Part shown: piece by piece, positions 16,909 to 27,081 of the stretch
Layout: every line of letters starts with the position of its first letter
How positions within the stretch are numbered: position 1 is the stretch's first letter
NCBI GenBank assembly: GCA_905221435.1
Contig: CAJNDD010000001.1
Coordinates: 124,001-188,000 of the forward strand
Direction: 5' to 3'
DNA: 64,000 bases
Origin: a bacterium
Lineage (GTDB): Bacteria > Bacillota > Bacilli > Lactobacillales > Streptococcaceae
Translations under genes and position numbers: made by a program
The notes under the pieces: generated by a model
What the model was told of the DNA's origin: nothing
What the model saw: the letters and a program-made list of their open reading frames with translations, nothing else
Database searches by the model: none

Positions 16909-17274
16909 GTGCATACGATTTACTTCTATAAGGACAAAAATAGAAATGAGCCAGTCTTAGATTATATGAGAGAATTGGCTAGAAAGAAGAGTAAGGACAG
17001 TCGCATCAAACTCAATAAACTAAACGACTATATCGAGTTGCTTAGTCAGCATGGGACGAGAGCTGGTGAACCCTATATCAAACATTTGGAAGATGAGATT
17101 TGGGAACTAAGACCTCTGAGGGATAGGATATTATTTGTGGCTTGGCTTGATGGGAGTTTTGTTCTCTTACATCATTTTGTCAAAAAGACTCAGAAAACTC
17201 CTAGGAGAGAAATTGAAAAAGCCAAGCGTGAACTGAAGGACATAAAAGAAAGAGGGTTAAGTGATGAAGAATAG
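16909..17274 (+). CDS. higB: HigB-type toxin (RelE/ParE superfamily)
   Basis: The 121-residue protein matches the phage-derived Gp49-like/HigB family: a short RelE fold with the core [16 protein letters not shown] and [24 protein letters not shown]. Family members are ribosome-dependent or ribosome-associated mRNA interferases. GTG 16909 is preferred over TTG 16891 because AGAGG lies 7 bases upstream and the conserved sequence begins HTIYFYKD. The toxin precedes the antitoxin, the order typical of HigBA, and the two overlap by 11 bases. Confidence 0.88.
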   Translation: MHTIYFYKDKNRNEPVLDYMRELARKKSKDSRIKLNKLNDYIELLSQHGTRAGEPYIKHLEDEIWELRPLRDRILFVAWLDGSFVLLHHFVKKTQKTPRREIEKAKRELKDIKERGLSDEE

Positions 17275-17557
17275 TGCCATTGGAAGTAATTGGAAGGATG
17301 TCCGAACAGAACTCTTTACCAAGGAAGAAATTCTTGAAAGTGATATGCGAGTGGCTATTATGAGCGAGTTGATTGAGGCTAGACATGAGCAAGGTATCAG
17401 TCAGAAAAAGCTAGAGGAACTCAGTGGAGTAAGCCAGCCTGTCATAGCTAGGATGGAAACAGGAAAGACTAGTCCTCAGTTGGATACGGTCTTAAAAGTC
17501 TTAGCCAGTTTAGGAAAGACACTAGCAGTCGTCCCACTTGAACAGGAAAAAAGTTGA
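17264..17557 (+). CDS. higA: HigA-type antitoxin (XRE helix-turn-helix)
   Basis: The 97-residue protein has an XRE/Cro-type helix-turn-helix ([24 protein letters not shown], about residues 45-68) and a short C-terminal segment ending LAVVPLE. It neutralises the upstream toxin and would autorepress the operon. The start is at ATG 17264, 7 bases after AGAGGG; a GTG at 17261 is an alternative. Confidence 0.88.
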   Translation: MKNSAIGSNWKDVRTELFTKEEILESDMRVAIMSELIEARHEQGISQKKLEELSGVSQPVIARMETGKTSPQLDTVLKVLASLGKTLAVVPLEQEKS

Positions 17558-17673
17558 TTAAACTGACCTATAGTCTTTTCTAATAGCATGCCATAGTCAC
17601 TTATAAGAATCGTCAATAGCTCGTTTGAGCATTCCAACTAAAATACAGCCATAAAACAAGCTATACAAAGGAT

Positions 17674-17699
17674 TTGAGACACTGGTCTCAAGTCTTTTT
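17674..17699 (+). terminator. Terminator after higA
   Basis: TTGAGAC, loop ACTG, GTCTCAA and a short T run form a compact terminator-like hairpin about 115 bases after higA. Confidence 0.65.
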
Positions 17700-17716
17700 C
17701 TGTTGTCTAAAAGAGT

Positions 17717-17737
17717 GATATAGTTTCAAACTATATC
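17717..17737. promoter_or_regulatory. MET-box, predicted MetR-type (LysR family) operator
   Basis: A perfect 21-bp palindrome with core ATATAGTTTCAAACTATAT matches the streptococcal MET-box pattern TATAGTTTNAAACTATA known from comparative genomics as the binding site of the LysR-family regulator of methionine genes (MetR/MtaR). It lies about 80 bases before metE. A half-site (GATAGTTTCAAC) recurs close to the metE start. Confidence 0.8.
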
Positions 17738-17817
17738 AAAGCCTAATTATTTACAATTATACAGACAGTTTCTTTTCTGTTAAGATAGTTTCAACAACAA
17801 ATTTTGGAGGACACATC

Positions 17818-20067
17818 ATGTCAACTACGATCATCGGTTTCCCTCGTTTGGGCGAATTCCGCGAATTAAAATTTACAACTGAAAAATATTTTAGAAAAGA
17901 AATCTCAGAAGAAGAACTCTTGGCAGCAGCAAAAGAATTGCGTGCTAAACACTGGAACATTGTCAAAGAAAAAGGCATCACTGAAATCCCATCAAATGAT
18001 TTTTCTCACTATGACAACTTCCTAGATGCAGCTTTCCTTTTCAACGTAGTACCTGCTTCAGTTCAAAACTTGGACTTGTCTGACCTTGAGCGCTATTTTG
18101 CTTTGGGTCGTGGTTACCAAGGAGAAAAAGGGGACGTGCGTGCCCTTCCAATGAAGAAATGGTTCAACACCAACTACCACTACATCGTTCCTAAATTTGA
18201 AAAAGATACTCAAGTCAAACTTGCAGGTCATAAAATCTTTGACGAGTTTCAAGAAGCAAAAGAACTTGGATTGAACACTCGTCCTGTCCTTGTAGGTCCA
18301 TTCACTTTCCTTCAATTGTCAGACTTTGAAGAAGGCGTGAAAGCAGAAGACTTCGTAGACAGCTTAGTGGCTGCTTATCAAGAAGTTTTTGCAAAATTGG
18401 CTGAACTTGGTGCGACTCGCATCCAACTCGACGAAGCGGCTCTTGTCAAAGATTTGACAGCTGAAGAAAAAGCTCTCTTCTTGAACCTCTACAACAAACT
18501 CTTGGCTGACAAAAAAGGTCTTGAAGTCTTGCTTCAAACTTACTTCGGTGACGTTCGTGACGTTTATGCTGACCTTGTGAAATTGCCAGTAGATGCCATC
18601 GGTCTTGACTTCGTTGAAGGTAAGAAAACTCTTGAACTTGTTAAAGGTGGTTTCCCAGCTGACAAGACTCTCTATGCAGGGATTGTCAATGGTAAAAACA
18701 TCTGGCGCAACAACTACGAAAAGAGCTTGGCTGTTCTTGAGCAAATCCCAGCTGAAAATATCGTTTTGACTAGCTCATGCTCACTTCTTCATGTGCCATT
18801 TACAACTGCTAACGAAGAATTTGAACCAGCTATCTTGAACCACTTTGCCTTTGCAGTTGAAAAATTGGATGAAATCCGTGACTTGGATGCTATCCGCAAC
18901 GGTCAAGGTGCAGAAGCTCTTGCAGCTAACAAAGAACTCTTTGCGACTGAGCGTGTGGGTGAAAATACTGAACTTCGTGCCCGTATTGCCGGATTGACAG
19001 ATGCAGACTACACTCGTTTGCCAGCCTTTGCAGAACGTGAAGCCATCCAAGAAGAAGCATTCAAACTTCCAGCCCTTCCAACAACAACCATCGGTTCATT
19101 CCCTCAAACTAAGGAAGTTCGTGCTAAACGTTTGGCTTACCGTAAGGGTGAATTGTCACAAGAAGAATACGACGCTTTCCTTGCTGAAACCATCGACGAA
19201 TGGATCAAATGGCAAGAAGAAGTTGGATTTGACGTGCTTGTACACGGTGAGTTCGAGCGTAATGACATGGTTGAGTACTTCGGTCAAAACTTGTCAGGTT
19301 ACCTCTTCTCTAAGAATGGTTGGGTACAATCATACGGTATGCGTGGGGTGAAACCACCAATCATTTGGGGTGATGTAACTCGTCTTAACCCAATCACTGT
19401 CAAATGGTCTAGCTATGCTCAAAGCCGTACTGACAAACCTGTTAAAGGTATGTTGACTGGACCAGTTACCATCCTTAACTGGTCATTCCCACGTGAAGAC
19501 ATCTCTATCAAGGATTCAACTCTTCAAATCGCTCTTGCTATCAAGGATGAAGTGCTTGACCTTGAATCTGCTGGCGTGAAAATCATCCAAATCGACGAGG
19601 CTGCTCTTCGTGAGAAATTGCCACTCCGTCGTAGCGACTGGTACGAAGACTACCTTGACTGGGCAATTCCTGCCTTCCGCTTGGTACACTCAACAGTAGC
19701 ACCAGACACACAAATCCACACTCATATGTGTTACTCAGAATTTACAGATATCATCCCAGCTATCGACAACATGGATGCGGACGTTATTTCCTTTGAAGCA
19801 AGCCGTTCAAACCTTGAAATCTTGGACGAACTCAAAGCGAAAAACTTCCAAACAGAAGTGGGACCTGGGGTTTACGATATCCACTCACCTCGTGTGCCAA
19901 ACGAAGGTGAAATTGACCACACTATCGAAGCTATCCTTGCTAAAGTACCAAGCAAGAAAGTTTGGATCAACCCTGACTGTGGTTTGAAAACACGTGGTAT
20001 TCCAGAAACAAAAGAAAGCTTGATCCGCCTTGTTGAAGCAGCAAAAGCTGCGCGTGAGAAATTATAA
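17818..20067 (+). CDS. metE: Cobalamin-independent methionine synthase
   Basis: MetE transfers a methyl group from methyltetrahydrofolate polyglutamate to homocysteine. The 749-residue protein has the usual two-barrel length. Zinc-ligand regions are visible: HTHMCYSEF (about residue 635) and [10 protein letters not shown] (about 720). GGAGGA lies 8 bases before ATG. The MET-box upstream indicates control by a methionine-responsive LysR-type regulator. metF follows and supplies its methyl donor. Confidence 0.96.
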   Translation: MSTTIIGFPRLGEFRELKFTTEKYFRKEISEEELLAAAKELRAKHWNIVKEKGITEIPSNDFSHYDNFLDAAFLFNVVPASVQNLDLSDLERYFALGRGYQGEKGDVRALPMKKWFNTNYHYIVPKFEKDTQVKLAGHKIFDEFQEAKELGLNTRPVLVGPFTFLQLSDFEEGVKAEDFVDSLVAAYQEVFAKLAELGATRIQLDEAALVKDLTAEEKALFLNLYNKLLADKKGLEVLLQTYFGDVRDVYADLVKLPVDAIGLDFVEGKKTLELVKGGFPADKTLYAGIVNGKNIWRNNYEKSLAVLEQIPAENIVLTSSCSLLHVPFTTANEEFEPAILNHFAFAVEKLDEIRDLDAIRNGQGAEALAANKELFATERVGENTELRARIAGLTDADYTRLPAFAEREAIQEEAFKLPALPTTTIGSFPQTKEVRAKRLAYRKGELSQEEYDAFLAETIDEWIKWQEEVGFDVLVHGEFERNDMVEYFGQNLSGYLFSKNGWVQSYGMRGVKPPIIWGDVTRLNPITVKWSSYAQSRTDKPVKGMLTGPVTILNWSFPREDISIKDSTLQIALAIKDEVLDLESAGVKIIQIDEAALREKLPLRRSDWYEDYLDWAIPAFRLVHSTVAPDTQIHTHMCYSEFTDIIPAIDNMDADVISFEASRSNLEILDELKAKNFQTEVGPGVYDIHSPRVPNEGEIDHTIEAILAKVPSKKVWINPDCGLKTRGIPETKESLIRLVEAAKAAREKL

Positions 20068-20161
20068 GATAAGATTTCTCTCGTGATACTGACTGATCAA
20101 GGAACTGCTTGGCCTAAGCCGGCTTAGCAATCATGAAATCAAAAAGAAAAGGATAATGACT

Positions 20162-21028
20162 ATGTCACGCCAAACTCCGTCACTTTCATTTGAAGTGTTC
20201 CCTCCAAACCCAGCTGTGGGTAATGATAAAATTATTTCAGCCTTGCAGGATATGCGGGAGCTGACACCGCACTTTATCAGTGTGACTGCCAGCAATAATA
20301 AATTTAATATCAAGGAAACAACAGTTCGTTTGGCTGACTTTATCCAGAATGACTTGGCGATTCCAACTATTGCCCACTTGCCAGCTATCTATCTGACCAA
20401 GGAAAAGGTTGCTGAAACCATTGCAGACTTGGATAAGGTTGGGGTCCAGAAAATCTTGGCCTTGCGTGGGGATATTATCCCTGATGTGGAACCGCAAAAG
20501 GATTTCCGCTACGCAACAGATTTGATTGAGTTCATCAAGGAACAAGCTCCTCACTTTGATATTATTGGCGCTTGCTACCCAGAGGGGCACCCTGACTCGC
20601 CAAACCAGATCTCGGATATCCAAAATCTTAAGAAGAAAGTGGATGCAGGCTGTTCCAGCCTCGTAACGCAACTTTTCTTTGACAATGAGCGCTTCTATGA
20701 TTTCCAAGACAAGTGTACCTTGGCAGGGATTGATGTTCCTATTCATGCAGGAATCATGCCCATTCTTAACCGTAATCAAGCGCTTCGTCTTTTGAAGACT
20801 TGTGAGAATATCCATCTTCCACGCAAATTCAAGGCTATCTTGGACAAGTATGAGCATGACCCTGAGTCGCTCAGAGCAGCAGGACTTGCCTATGCAGTGG
20901 ATCAGATCGTGGACTTGGTAACCCAGGATGTCGCAGGTGTGCATCTCTACACCATGAACAATGCTGAAACAGCAAAATACATCCACCAAGCAACCCATGC
21001 CTTGTTCAACCATCAGTCTCTAGGGTAA
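20162..21028 (+). CDS. metF: 5,10-methylenetetrahydrofolate reductase
   Basis: This flavoenzyme makes the 5-methyltetrahydrofolate used by MetE. The 288-residue protein carries the family motifs SLSFEVFPP (start), HLPAIYLTKEKV, ILALRGDIIPD (about residue 100), IGAACYPEGHPDS-like IIGACYPEGHPDS (about 140) and SLVTQLFFDNERF (about 170). ATG 20162 is preferred because AAAAGGA lies 8 bases upstream, whereas ATG 20156 is only 2 bases from it. It is probably cotranscribed with metE; the 94-base gap lacks a strong terminator. Confidence 0.95.
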   Translation: MSRQTPSLSFEVFPPNPAVGNDKIISALQDMRELTPHFISVTASNNKFNIKETTVRLADFIQNDLAIPTIAHLPAIYLTKEKVAETIADLDKVGVQKILALRGDIIPDVEPQKDFRYATDLIEFIKEQAPHFDIIGACYPEGHPDSPNQISDIQNLKKKVDAGCSSLVTQLFFDNERFYDFQDKCTLAGIDVPIHAGIMPILNRNQALRLLKTCENIHLPRKFKAILDKYEHDPESLRAAGLAYAVDQIVDLVTQDVAGVHLYTMNNAETAKYIHQATHALFNHQSLG

Positions 21029-21130
21029 TCAATTCTTTAACCACTGAGACGACAGCTTGTCATTCACTTGCTTTTAAATGAAAAATGACAGTTGCAAAAG
21101 CCAAAGAATTCGCTAAATAAAATAAACAAC

Positions 21131-21168
21131 AAACCATTCCTCTTTTCATGGGGGAATGGTTCCTTTTT
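21131..21168 (+). terminator. metF terminator
   Basis: The stem AACCATTCC / GGAATGGTT with a 12-base loop is followed by CCTTTTT. Confidence 0.85.
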
Positions 21169-21200
21169 AATAGAAAAGCCCGCACTTTTTAAGAAAAATA

Positions 21201-21547
21201 TGATAAAATAGACTCTGTACGTACTTGATACAAAGATGAGGGTATAAACGATACAAAAAGGCTGTTGAAATCCCTATCTCATTTCTTAGGAAAAAAGATA
21301 AGCTTCCTAGCACTCATCGAGTGCGGCGTCACCTTCCTATTTTTCTACAGAAATATTCGGCAAGCCGAACCGTCCAAAATATCTTGATTAATTGAACACG
21401 CCTACAACTCTGTGGAAACAGATAAATCTACCTAGGAGCAGTCGCTCCGTCGTTCGATTTCCTATTTTCCTTTGAGTTGCTTAACGGCTTAGTATCTTGA
21501 TCTTTGTAGGCAAGGCGTATAATTTCATCAATCCAAAGGGGATTAAA
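21201..21547 (+). promoter_or_regulatory. Structured leader region upstream of pnp
   Basis: An extended -10 (TGATAAAAT, 21201-21209) opens a gap of about 340 bases before pnp. The gap holds three compact hairpins: GCACTC-ATC-GAGTGC (21310-21324), TTCGGC-AA-GCCGAA (21356-21369) and GGAGC-AGTC-GCTCC (21435-21448). A second promoter-like element (TTGATC 21497-21502, TATAAT 21518-21523) lies close to the pnp start. A 46-codon open frame without a start codon crosses the first two hairpins. PNPase leaders are autoregulated in other bacteria, but no known motif is recognised here. Confidence 0.4.
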
Positions 21548-23761
21548 ATGACAAAACAAGTGTTTCAAACGACTTTTGCGGGTCGTGAGTTAATCGTAGA
21601 GACTGGTCAGGTTGCTAAGCAAGCAAATGGTGCAGTTGTCGTGCGTTACGGTGAGTCAACTGTCTTGACTGCGGCCGTTATGTCTAAGAAGATGGCAACT
21701 GGGGATTTCTTCCCTCTTCAAGTCAACTACGAAGAAAAAATGTATGCGGCTGGGAAGTTTCCTGGTGGTTTTATGAAACGTGAAGGACGTCCTTCAACAG
21801 ATGCGACTTTGACAGCGCGTTTGATTGACCGTCCAATCCGCCCTATGTTTGCGGAAGGTTTCCGTAACGAAGTGCAAGTGATCAACACCGTGCTTTCTTA
21901 TGATGAAAATGCCTCTGCGCCAATGGCAGCTATGTTTGGTTCATCATTGGCATTGTCTATCTCAGATATTCCGTTTGACGGACCTATTGCTGGGGTACAA
22001 GTGGGTTATGTAGATGGCCAAATTATCATCAACCCGACACAAGAACAAGCAGAGCGTTCACTTCTTGAATTGACAGTAGCCGGTACCAAACACGCTATCA
22101 ACATGGTTGAATCTGGTGCCAAAGAATTATCAGAAGAAATCATGTTGGAAGCCCTTCTGAAAGGACACGAAGCTGTTAAAGAATTGATTGCCTTCCAAGA
22201 AGAAATCGTTGCTGCGGTCGGTAAGGAAAAAGCAGAAGTAGAATTGCTTCATGTGGACGCTGAATTACAGGCTGAAATCATCGCAGCCTACAACAGCGAC
22301 CTCCAAAAAGCGGTTCAAGTAGAAGAAAAATTAGCTCGTGAAGCTGCAACCCAAGCGGTTAAAGACCAAGTGACTGCAGTGTATGAAGAAAAATATGCAG
22401 ATCACGAAGAATTTGACCGTATCATGCGTGATGTGGCTGAAATCTTGGAACAAATGGAACACGCTGAAGTGCGCCGTTTGATTACAGAAGATAAGGTACG
22501 TCCTGACGGTCGTAAGGTTGATGAAATCCGTCCTTTGGATGCACAAGTGGACTATCTTCCTCGTGTGCATGGTTCAGGTCTCTTTACTCGTGGCCAAACT
22601 CAAGCTCTTTCAGTTTTGACCTTGGCTCCGATGGGAGAAACTCAAATCATCGATGGTTTGGACCCAGAGTACAAGAAACGCTTTATGCACCACTATAACT
22701 TCCCTCAATACTCTGTAGGGGAAACAGGCCGTTACGGTGCGCCTGGTCGTCGTGAAATTGGTCACGGTGCTCTCGGTGAGCGTGCCCTTGCTCAAGTCTT
22801 GCCAAGTTTGGAAGAATTTCCATACGCAATCCGCTTGGTAGCAGAAGTCTTAGAATCAAACGGTTCATCTTCTCAAGCCTCTATCTGTGCGGGAACGCTT
22901 GCCCTTATGGCTGGTGGTGTGCCAATCAAGGCACCAGTAGCTGGTATTGCCATGGGTCTCATCTCAGATGGTAATAACTACACAGTATTGACCGATATCC
23001 AAGGATTGGAAGACCACTTTGGAGATATGGACTTCAAGGTTGCCGGTACTCGTGAGGGGATTACAGCTCTTCAAATGGATATCAAGATCCAAGGGATTAC
23101 TGCAGAAATCTTGACTGAGGCCCTTGCTCAAGCCAAGAAAGCTCGTTTTGAAATCCTTGATGTCATCGAAGCGACTATTCCAGAAGTTCGTCCAGAATTG
23201 GCTCCAACTGCTCCGAAAATTGATACTATCAAGATTGATGTGGACAAAATCAAGATTGTCATCGGTAAAGGTGGAGAAACCATCGACAAGATTATCGCTG
23301 AAACAGGCGTTAAGATTGATATCGACGAAGAAGGTAATGTTTCTATCTACTCTAGCGACCAAGATGCCATTAACCGTACCAAAGAAATCATTGCTGGTTT
23401 GGTTCGTGAAGCCAAAGTGGATGAAGTTTACCATGCTAAGGTTGTTCGTATCGAGAAATTTGGTGCCTTTGTCAACCTCTTTGATAAGACAGATGCACTT
23501 GTGCATATTTCTGAAATGGCTTGGACTCGTACCAATCGTGTTGAGGACTTGGTAGCTATCGGTGATGAAGTCGATGTTAAGGTTATCAAGATTGATGAAA
23601 AAGGCCGTATCGATGCCTCTATGAAGGCTCTTCTTCCTCGTCCGCCAAAACCTGAGCATGATGAAAAAGGTGAAAAGTCTGAGCGACCTCACCGTCCACG
23701 TCATCACAAGGACCACAAACCTAAGAAAGAATTTACAGAAACACCAAAAGATTCAGAATAA
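21548..23761 (+). CDS. pnp: Polynucleotide phosphorylase
   Basis: PNPase degrades RNA 3' to 5' by phosphorolysis. The 737-residue protein has two RNase PH domains (GREL...[11 protein letters not shown] near residue 75; [25 protein letters not shown] near 385), a KH domain ([17 protein letters not shown], about 570) and an S1 domain ([19 protein letters not shown], about 630), then a His/Lys-rich tail. ATG 21548 follows AAAGGGGA; the longer frame from 21497 includes promoter-like sequence. It starts a cluster with cysE and cysS. Confidence 0.96.
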   Translation: MTKQVFQTTFAGRELIVETGQVAKQANGAVVVRYGESTVLTAAVMSKKMATGDFFPLQVNYEEKMYAAGKFPGGFMKREGRPSTDATLTARLIDRPIRPMFAEGFRNEVQVINTVLSYDENASAPMAAMFGSSLALSISDIPFDGPIAGVQVGYVDGQIIINPTQEQAERSLLELTVAGTKHAINMVESGAKELSEEIMLEALLKGHEAVKELIAFQEEIVAAVGKEKAEVELLHVDAELQAEIIAAYNSDLQKAVQVEEKLAREAATQAVKDQVTAVYEEKYADHEEFDRIMRDVAEILEQMEHAEVRRLITEDKVRPDGRKVDEIRPLDAQVDYLPRVHGSGLFTRGQTQALSVLTLAPMGETQIIDGLDPEYKKRFMHHYNFPQYSVGETGRYGAPGRREIGHGALGERALAQVLPSLEEFPYAIRLVAEVLESNGSSSQASICAGTLALMAGGVPIKAPVAGIAMGLISDGNNYTVLTDIQGLEDHFGDMDFKVAGTREGITALQMDIKIQGITAEILTEALAQAKKARFEILDVIEATIPEVRPELAPTAPKIDTIKIDVDKIKIVIGKGGETIDKIIAETGVKIDIDEEGNVSIYSSDQDAINRTKEIIAGLVREAKVDEVYHAKVVRIEKFGAFVNLFDKTDALVHISEMAWTRTNRVEDLVAIGDEVDVKVIKIDEKGRIDASMKALLPRPPKPEHDEKGEKSERPHRPRHHKDHKPKKEFTETPKDSE

Positions 23762-23776
23762 GAAAAGGAGAAATGT

Positions 23777-24394
23777 ATGGGATGGTGGCGCGAAACCATT
23801 GATATTGTAAAAGAAAATGATCCAGCGGCACGCACCAGTTTGGAAGTTTTGCTGACTTATCCAGGTGTCAAGGCCTTAGCGGCTCACCGTCTCTCGCATT
23901 TTCTCTGGAAGCACGGCTTCAAACTCCTGGCTCGGATGCACAGTCAGTTTTGGCGCTTTTGGACCCAAATCGAGATTCATCCGGGTGCCCAGATAGAATC
24001 AGGTGTCTTTATCGACCACGGTTCTGGCTTGGTGATTGGAGAGACGGCGATTGTTGAAAAAGGCGTTCTTCTCTATCACGGAGTAACACTTGGTGGAACA
24101 GGGAAGGATGTTGGGAAACGCCATCCGACTGTGCGTAAAGGAGCACTCATATCAGCCCATGCCCAAGTCATCGGACCGGTAGAAATTGGTGAAAATGCCA
24201 AAGTCGGCGCAGCAGCAGTAGTTGTGGCAGACGTACCTAGTGATGTGACGGTGGTCGGAATTCCGGCTAAGATTGTCCGAGTTCATGGACAGAAGGATGA
24301 GCCAACGATCCACGAAGTCGAAGAAAAACGAGAATACTACGTCAATAAACTCGAACATGCCCGCGAAGCCAGTCACAGATCGTCGGGGTTGTAG
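23777..24394 (+). CDS. cysE: Serine O-acetyltransferase
   Basis: CysE makes O-acetylserine, the precursor of cysteine. The 205-residue protein has the N-terminal helical domain and the left-handed parallel beta-helix of hexapeptide repeats (IEIHPGAQIESGVFIDHGSG, VLLYHGVTLGGTGKD, GENAKVGAAAVVVADVP). AAAAGGAG precedes the ATG, 15 bases after pnp, so it is in the pnp operon. Confidence 0.93.
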   Translation: MGWWRETIDIVKENDPAARTSLEVLLTYPGVKALAAHRLSHFLWKHGFKLLARMHSQFWRFWTQIEIHPGAQIESGVFIDHGSGLVIGETAIVEKGVLLYHGVTLGGTGKDVGKRHPTVRKGALISAHAQVIGPVEIGENAKVGAAAVVVADVPSDVTVVGIPAKIVRVHGQKDEPTIHEVEEKREYYVNKLEHAREASHRSSGL

Positions 24395-24428
24395 AGAGTA
24401 GTAATGCCTTGGGTAGGAGGTTAGGCAA

Positions 24429-25190
24429 ATGCTATTAGAAGAATTCGAAAATGTACCTGCTGTTATCGAACCAACTGATCGAAGTATTCGTGGTGGAGAA
24501 ATCTGTGACACGATTATTTTATCTTTTAATGGAGAAATCGTTGAACGAGTAAAGCAGTTTGAAGATGTTTATGAAGGTGGCTATCTAACCAATCTAAATG
24601 GCAGACTTCCATGGTATATCTATGAAAAAGATGGGAGTAAGGTAGCAGTTGCTATAGCTACGATTGGAGCCCCGATGGTTGTTGGACTCTTAGAAGAACT
24701 CAAATCAAGAGGATTTAAGAACTTTATTGTTTTGGGTTCTTGCGGAGTTCTAGATCAGTCTATTCAGGCAGATAAGATTATCCTACCAAGTTCAGCTCTA
24801 CGTGATGAAGGTACAAGTTACCATTACGCTCCTGCAAGTGATGAGATAGCTTATGACGAAACTTTGCTCTTAACCATGGAAGAAGCTTTGAACAAATCTT
24901 GCATTGAACACATTCTAACAAAGGCTTGGACGACTGATGCCTTTTATCGAGAAACGCCTGATAAGGTCAAGCGTCGCTTGGCTGCTGGAGCCAAAGTGGT
25001 GGACATGGAAGCTTCAGCTATCATGGCTTGGAGTCAATTTCGCAAGAGTAAAGTCTATCAGTTCTTCTACACAGCTGACTATGTGGATCATCATAACCGA
25101 ACCTGGGATGCCCGCCATGAAGAGCGGACAGCTGATGCCATGACTTTTTTCACTATCGCTTTGATAATAGCAAAGGAACTAGAAAGGTAA
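24429..25190 (+). CDS. Nucleoside phosphorylase family protein
   Basis: The 253-residue protein has the PNP_UDP phosphorylase fold signature: GAPMVVGLLEELKSRGFKNFIVLGSCG (about residues 78-105) and VVDMEASAIMAWSQFR (about 195-210), where the MEA segment binds ribose. Such enzymes phosphorolyse purine or pyrimidine nucleosides; the base specificity cannot be read here. TAGGAGG lies 8-14 bases before the ATG, and it sits between cysE and cysS in the same direction. Confidence 0.8.
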   Translation: MLLEEFENVPAVIEPTDRSIRGGEICDTIILSFNGEIVERVKQFEDVYEGGYLTNLNGRLPWYIYEKDGSKVAVAIATIGAPMVVGLLEELKSRGFKNFIVLGSCGVLDQSIQADKIILPSSALRDEGTSYHYAPASDEIAYDETLLLTMEEALNKSCIEHILTKAWTTDAFYRETPDKVKRRLAAGAKVVDMEASAIMAWSQFRKSKVYQFFYTADYVDHHNRTWDARHEERTADAMTFFTIALIIAKELER

Positions 25191-25198
25191 CTACAAGA

Positions 25199-25720
25199 AT
25201 GGCAGTATATTTTTACGGCTGTATCACCATGGATGGCTACTTGGCAGACAGTCAGCACAGGATAGACTGGCTGCATCAGCTTGGTTCTGTAGAGGATACA
25301 GGCTATGATGACTTTTACAGGCAAATGGATATCACCATCATGGGCAAGCGGACCTTTGAGGAAATCCAAGATTTGCAAGATGTAGAAAGTTTTTATCAAG
25401 CTACGGAAAACTATGTCTTTACGCATGATAGGCACCTGCCTGTCAGCAATTACCAGTCAGTAGCTGGGGATGTGGTAGACTTTGTTCACCAGATTGACAA
25501 AGGCAAAAATGTCTTTGTGATTGGTGGTAATTCCTTGGTAGGACCGCTCTTGGATGCGGATCTTTTCGACTACCTCATTATTCAGATAGCGCCCCTTATC
25601 CTAGGAAAGGGGGTTCCCCTCTTTACCCAAGAGGAAGGGCAGCGCTTTTACCAACTGGATAGCCTCAGACAATTTGGCCCTTTTGCAGAGCTGGTTTTCA
25701 GCCGAAAAAGTCAGAAATAG
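25199..25720 (+). CDS. Dihydrofolate reductase / RibD C-terminal-like protein
   Basis: The 173-residue protein opens with VYFYGCITMDGYLAD and contains TIMGKRTFEEI (about residue 46) and FVIGGNSLVGPLLDADLFDYLIIQIAPLILGKG (about 103-135). These features mark the RibD_C/DHFR-like reductase family. The physiological substrate is unknown. It starts 8 bases after the nucleoside phosphorylase gene and ends 17 bases before cysS. Confidence 0.82.
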   Translation: MAVYFYGCITMDGYLADSQHRIDWLHQLGSVEDTGYDDFYRQMDITIMGKRTFEEIQDLQDVESFYQATENYVFTHDRHLPVSNYQSVAGDVVDFVHQIDKGKNVFVIGGNSLVGPLLDADLFDYLIIQIAPLILGKGVPLFTQEEGQRFYQLDSLRQFGPFAELVFSRKSQK

Positions 25721-25737
25721 AGAAGGGAGTGGACCGC

Positions 25738-27081
25738 ATGATTAAAATTTACGACACCATGACCCGCAGCCTACGTGAATTTGTGCCCATTGAAGAGAGC
25801 GAGGTTAAGATGTATGTCTGTGGGCCAACCGTCTACAACTATATCCACGTTGGGAATGCTCGTTCAACGGTAGCCTTTGATACCATTCGTCGCTACTTTG
25901 AATATCGTGGCTACGAAGTTGCCTATATTTCCAATTTTACGGATGTGGATGATAAGATTATCAACCGTGCCAAGGAAGAAGGAATCACACCTCAGGAGGT
26001 TGCGGACAAGTACATAGCTGCCTTTCGTGAGGATGTGACGGCCTTGGGTGTGAAACCTGCGACTCGCCATCCACGTGTGGTGGAGTTTATGGCTGACATT
26101 ATCTGCTTTGTGAAAGACTTGATTGAAAAAGGCTTTGCCTATGAGAGTCAAGGGGATGTTTACTTCCGTGTGGAAAAATCTCACAACTATGCTAAATTAG
26201 CCAATAAAACCTTGGAAGATTTGGAGCTGGGTGCTTCAGGTCGTACAGATGAAGAAACGGCACGTAAGGAAAATCCTGTGGACTTTGCCCTCTGGAAAGC
26301 TGCTAAACTAGGCGAGATTTCTTGGGACAGTCCTTGGGGACCTGGTCGTCCGGGCTGGCATATCGAGTGTTCGGTCATGTCAACAGAGATTTTGGGCGAT
26401 ACCATTGATATCCACGGTGGTGGAGCTGACCTTGAGTTTCCTCATCATACCAACGAAATTGCCCAGTCTGAAGCTAAAACAGGTAAGACCTTTGCCAATT
26501 ACTGGATGCACAATGGCTTTGTCAATATCGACAATGTCAAGATGTCTAAGTCTTTAGGAAACTTTATCACAGTTCATGATGCCCTCAAAACTATTGATGG
26601 GCAAGTGCTTCGTTTCTTCTTTGCGACTCAACATTACCGCAAGCCCATCAACTTTACGGAAAAGGCAGTTCGCGATGCCGAGACTAATCTCAAGTATCTA
26701 AAAAATACTTACGAACAACCATTTACAGGAACTGTAGATGCTCAAGAATTACAAGCATTTAAAGATAAGTTTGTGGCCGCTATGGATGAGGACTTTAACT
26801 CTGCCAACGGTATCACAGTAGTCTTTGAAATGACCAAGTGGATTAACTCAGGTAACTATGATGCTGCTGTCAAGCAAGCTCTTGCGGCTATGTTAGAGGT
26901 CTTTGGTATTGTCTTTGTAGAGGAAGTTTTGGATGCAGAAATCGAAGCCTTAATCCAAAAACGCCAAGAAGCGCGTGCCAATCGTGACTTTGCGACAGCA
27001 GACCAAATCCGTGACCAACTGGCTGCTCAAGGCATTAAACTACTGGATACAAAAGATGGAGTGAGGTGGACACGTGATTGA
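25738..27081 (+). CDS. cysS: Cysteinyl-tRNA synthetase
   Basis: CysRS charges tRNA-Cys. The 447-residue protein shows the class I signatures HVGN (residues 37-40, HIGH equivalent) and KMSKSLGN (about 267), with zinc-site residues Cys28 (VCGPT), Cys in HIECSVMS (about 212) and the HHTNE segment. ATG 25738 is chosen because GAAGGGAG ends 8 bases upstream, while GTG 25729 overlaps that site. It overlaps mrnC by 8 bases. Confidence 0.96.
   Translation: MIKIYDTMTRSLREFVPIEESEVKMYVCGPTVYNYIHVGNARSTVAFDTIRRYFEYRGYEVAYISNFTDVDDKIINRAKEEGITPQEVADKYIAAFREDVTALGVKPATRHPRVVEFMADIICFVKDLIEKGFAYESQGDVYFRVEKSHNYAKLANKTLEDLELGASGRTDEETARKENPVDFALWKAAKLGEISWDSPWGPGRPGWHIECSVMSTEILGDTIDIHGGGADLEFPHHTNEIAQSEAKTGKTFANYWMHNGFVNIDNVKMSKSLGNFITVHDALKTIDGQVLRFFFATQHYRKPINFTEKAVRDAETNLKYLKNTYEQPFTGTVDAQELQAFKDKFVAAMDEDFNSANGITVVFEMTKWINSGNYDAAVKQALAAMLEVFGIVFVEEVLDAEIEALIQKRQEARANRDFATADQIRDQLAAQGIKLLDTKDGVRWTRD

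Noticed and set aside
20237..21013. A 258-codon open frame on the minus strand opposite metF
   Set aside because: It is an antisense shadow of a clearly recognised gene, with unnatural composition (many Cys/His) and no ribosome binding site.
22964..23716. A 250-codon open frame on the minus strand opposite pnp
   Set aside because: Antisense shadow of the conserved pnp KH/S1 region; no protein features of its own.
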